Below, one piece after another: positions 31,847 through 34,137 of a DNA stretch of 34,137 nt (position 1 is its first letter; the number at the start of each line of letters is the position of its first letter). Position numbers and translations under genes: made by a program. This stretch comes from an uncultured Eubacteriales bacterium (GTDB lineage Bacteria > Bacillota > Clostridia > Christensenellales > Borkfalkiaceae): positions 1 through 34,137 of the forward strand of contig CAJLXC010000006.1 of NCBI GenBank assembly GCA_905210545.1, given 5' to 3'. The notes under the pieces were generated by a model that was not told the origin of the DNA, did not search any database, and was given only the letters and a program-made list of their open reading frames with translations.

Positions 31847-32440
31847 ATGATACTCTATCTCGATACCGAAACGACCGGGCTTTATCCCGGGAATATCTGT
31901 CAGCTTTCTTACGCGATGCAGGATAAGTCGGGCGTCCGTGCGAAAAATATGTTTTTTTCGGTGGATAAAGTGGACTACGGCGCGTATCTCGTTCACGGGT
32001 TTTCCGTCGCTAAACTAAAAACGCTGTCAAAAGGCTTGCGCTTTGCAGACAGATTTGACGAAATCAACGCAGATATTTCAGAAGCGGACGCAGTGGTTTC
32101 TCATAATACCGCGTTCGACTTTATGTTTCTGCGCGCGGAATACGAAAGGCTCGGCAAACTGTTTGCGGTGAAAAAAGATTTTTGTTCGATGAAAAAAAGC
32201 GTGCCTGTCTGCAAAATAAGAAAAACGCGCGGCAACGGGTATAAATATCCCAAGCTGTACGAGCTGTGCGAGCATTTCGGAATTACCGAATACGACGTTA
32301 AGGACAAAACGGAAGAGCTGTTCGGCGAAGATAAGGCAGGCTTTCACGACGCGAGATTCGACACGACCGCGATGTTTCTTGCGATGAACGAGGGAATGAA
32401 AAGGAACGACGTTATTTCCGAACTGGAGGATTATTTATGA
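31847..32440 (+). CDS. DnaQ-like 3'-5' exonuclease (DEDDh)
   Basis: A stand-alone exonuclease of the DnaQ/RNase T fold, 197 residues. All five catalytic positions are visible: Asp6 and Glu8 in LYLDTETTG, Asp91 in VSHNTAFDFMFL, and His167 and Asp172 in GFHDARFDTTAM. This is the DEDDh pattern used by proofreading subunits and by several RNA and DNA exonucleases. No BRCT, helicase or polymerase domain is attached, so the substrate is not clear. The ATG is preceded by an A-rich stretch without a real ribosome binding site. Its stop overlaps the start of the PHP gene by four bases, with GGAGG inside its last codons, so the two are translationally coupled. Confidence 0.88.
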   Translation: MILYLDTETTGLYPGNICQLSYAMQDKSGVRAKNMFFSVDKVDYGAYLVHGFSVAKLKTLSKGLRFADRFDEINADISEADAVVSHNTAFDFMFLRAEYERLGKLFAVKKDFCSMKKSVPVCKIRKTRGNGYKYPKLYELCEHFGITEYDVKDKTEELFGEDKAGFHDARFDTTAMFLAMNEGMKRNDVISELEDYL

Positions 32441-33156
32441 TAAAAATAGAAACGCATTGTCATACGGGCGGCAGCAAGTGTGCGGATTGCGCGCCTGAGA
32501 TTATCGCAAAAAACTATAAAGCGGCAGGCTACGGCGGCGCGGTTATCACCAACCATTTGCAGAAAGCGTATTTCGACGCGTACCCCGGCGATACCGTTTC
32601 GGAAAAATATCGATACTTTCTCAAGGTGTACGAAGAAGCCGAGGTCGCGTTCAAAGAAAACGGATTAAAAACCTTTCTTGCGGCGGAGGTTCTCGCAAAC
32701 GAACCGCAAGGTCATTCCGAATATATAATTTGCGGTTTTGACGAAAAGTTTTTGTTCGATCACGACCCGTTATTTTATTATTCGCAGAAAGAATTGTTTG
32801 AACTGTGCGATAAAAACGGCGTGTTTATGTATAAATGCCATCCGCTCCGCACTCGCGAACTTTGCGGCGATCCGAAGTATATGCACGGTGCGGAAGCGTT
32901 CAACGGACATTTTCATCATTTTAATTTTAACGCGCTCGCAACCGATTTCTGCGAAAAGAACGGACTGATAAAGATGAGCGGCACGGATTATCATCACGAC
33001 GGACAGCCCATTACCGCGGGAATGTTTGTTCCGGACGATATAAACGACGAAAAATCTCTCGTGCGCTATATCGAAAACAATGATTTTGAGAGAATAGAAG
33101 ACGTGATCGGATACGAAAAAGGCTGCAAAGCTTATAGGGAGAGTTTATGCAAATAA
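32437..33156 (+). CDS. PHP-domain metal-dependent phosphoesterase
   Basis: A 239-residue protein made of a single PHP domain. The metal-binding set is essentially complete: His7 and His9 (ETHCHT), His40 (ITNH, where most members have TDH), Glu84 (AAEV), His93 (GHSEY), His135 (KCHPLR), and Asp184 and His186 (SGTDYHHD). Family members include histidinol phosphatase and polymerase-associated proofreading or pyrophosphatase domains, so the substrate cannot be assigned. No histidine genes are nearby. The start follows GGAGG by seven bases and overlaps the exonuclease stop. The stop overlaps the start of the transporter gene by ten bases. Confidence 0.85.
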   Translation: MIKIETHCHTGGSKCADCAPEIIAKNYKAAGYGGAVITNHLQKAYFDAYPGDTVSEKYRYFLKVYEEAEVAFKENGLKTFLAAEVLANEPQGHSEYIICGFDEKFLFDHDPLFYYSQKELFELCDKNGVFMYKCHPLRTRELCGDPKYMHGAEAFNGHFHHFNFNALATDFCEKNGLIKMSGTDYHHDGQPITAGMFVPDDINDEKSLVRYIENNDFERIEDVIGYEKGCKAYRESLCK

Positions 33157-34137
33157 GTTTTTTTACGGTTTTTATTTCTGTGGTGTCGCTTGTAATTATG
33201 GCAATGCCCGGGTTTTTACTCGCCAAGCTTAAAATGCTGCCGGAAAAAGCTTCTGAAGCGCTGTCCGCCGTGGTATTGTACGGCTGTCAGCCGCTGCTTG
33301 TGTTTATGAGTTTTCAGAGTTACGAATATTCCGCGGAAATAGGGCGTAATATGCTTATTGTTTGCGGAATCGCTTTTGCCGTTCACTTTATAATGATTGG
33401 TCTTGTATGTTTGCTGTTCCGCAACAAAGAAGATATAAAAATGAAAACCGTGCGCTACGGTTCGATTTTTTCTAACTGCGGATTTATGGGTATTCCGTTT
33501 TTGTCTATGCTTTTTTCAGGCAAACCTGAAGCGGGCGAAATCCTCATATACGCTTCGGTGATAATCGCGGTGTTCAATATTCTCAACTGGACGGTGGGCG
33601 TGCTTATGATGACGGGCAACGTAAAAGATATGTCCGTAAAAAAAATTCTGCTTAATCCCGTTATTATTGCGGTTGTTGTCGGCGTGATAGTTTTCGTAAC
33701 GACAAAAAAACCGCTCGTAAACCTTGCCGCGGAAGGAACGACTCTCCACTCGGTATTAAATAAACTTTCCGCAAGTCTGGATTATCTCGGCGACGCGGTT
33801 ACGCCGCTTTCTATGATAGTTATCGGAATAAAACTCGCAGACGTGAATATTAAACAGCTGTTTCTCGATAAAAAGGCTTACGTAACGTCGTTTTTCAAGC
33901 TTGTCGTTATGTCTTTCGTCGCGCTTATTTCGGTCGCGTTTTTGCCGGTTTCTTCTTCTATAAAATACACCGTGTTTCTGCTTTTATCTATGCCGTGCGC
34001 AACGAGTACCGCGCTTTTCGCGCTATTGTTCGGCGGCGACGGCGATTTCGCTACGGTATGCACGCTGCTTTCCACAATACTTTCCATAGCGACTCTGCCG
34101 CTTATGTTCCTTTTGATGAACGGCGCGTTCGGTATTG
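33147..34137 (+). CDS. AEC (auxin efflux carrier) family transporter, cut by window end
   Basis: About 330 residues are visible, running off the window without a stop. The protein is strongly hydrophobic with about nine to ten membrane segments. It has the family features: an N-terminal helix with LVIMAMPGFLLAKLKMLPEK, VVLYGCQPLLVFMSF, the discontinuous-helix motif GSIFSNCGFMGIPFLSMLF, a central NPVIIAVVVGVIVF, LGDAVTPLSMIVIGIKLADV, and MPCATSTALFALLFGGDGDFA near the C-terminus. Very little is missing at the end. AEC proteins carry malate, auxin-like acids or other organic acids; specificity is not visible. The ATG at 33147 lies inside the end of the PHP gene, preceded by GGGAG. Confidence 0.88.
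   Translation, partial: MQISFFTVFISVVSLVIMAMPGFLLAKLKMLPEKASEALSAVVLYGCQPLLVFMSFQSYEYSAEIGRNMLIVCGIAFAVHFIMIGLVCLLFRNKEDIKMKTVRYGSIFSNCGFMGIPFLSMLFSGKPEAGEILIYASVIIAVFNILNWTVGVLMMTGNVKDMSVKKILLNPVIIAVVVGVIVFVTTKKPLVNLAAEGTTLHSVLNKLSASLDYLGDAVTPLSMIVIGIKLADVNIKQLFLDKKAYVTSFFKLVVMSFVALISVAFLPVSSSIKYTVFLLLSMPCATSTALFALLFGGDGDFATVCTLLSTILSIATLPLMFLLMNGAFGI

Noticed and set aside
1..34137. CRISPR array, IS element, phage genes, toxin-antitoxin or defence system
   Set aside because: I looked for regular repeats, terminal inverted repeats, transposase or integrase motifs and small paired genes and found none.

Overview
The window looks like a low-to-mid GC Bacillota (Clostridia) genome. Supports are single-membrane lipoproteins with short lipoboxes, a YesM-type sensor kinase, CUT1 sugar transport, a Gram-positive-type exopolysaccharide locus with no outer-membrane exporter, AGGAG-type ribosome binding sites, and a tRNA with an encoded CCA. 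An uncultured gut Clostridia lineage is my best guess; the exact taxon is inference.

Two sequence styles meet at about 4052/4053. Positions 1-4052 are AT-rich and CpG-poor (GGA, GCA, AGA codons) and carry a divergent sensor kinase fragment plus a three-gene sugar ABC transporter. From 4053 the DNA is CpG-rich (GCG, CGC, GGC, AAC codons) and stays so, apart from an AT-rich island at about 12981-14881. The switch falls exactly between the stop of a permease and the ATG of aspartate kinase, so it is either an assembly join or a very sharp transfer boundary.

Layout: 4053-6637 aspartate kinase and malic enzyme. 6636-6919 a frameshifted remnant of an alkyltransferase-like (MGMT/Atl) gene. 7068-7143 tRNA-Pro(CGG), followed by two hairpin terminators. 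7313-24542 an exopolysaccharide locus. 24645-29727 prs, pth and mfd. 29919-31775 a foldase-like lipoprotein. 31847-34137 a DnaQ-like exonuclease, a PHP-domain protein and an AEC transporter cut by the window end, in overlapping order.

The exopolysaccharide locus has a Wzz-like protein on the minus strand. Plus-strand unit 1 holds a TagA/WecG transferase, a GT4, a Wzy-like polymerase, two further glycosyltransferases, a GT-D-like protein and a Wzx-like flippase. Unit 2 holds the initiating sugar-phosphate transferase and a complete route to GDP-L-fucose: mannose-6-P isomerase, phosphohexomutase, mannose-1-P guanylyltransferase, Gmd and Fcl. Three predicted promoters, one per unit, share the same layout (TTGCAA/T, 17-bp spacer, TGN extended -10). 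The polymer is therefore predicted to contain L-fucose or another GDP-mannose-derived sugar.

The most unusual gene is the 748-residue protein at 20293-22539. A degenerate copy of a bifunctional guanylyltransferase/type II isomerase is fused in frame to a complete, apparently active type I mannose-6-phosphate isomerase, beside a separate intact guanylyltransferase.
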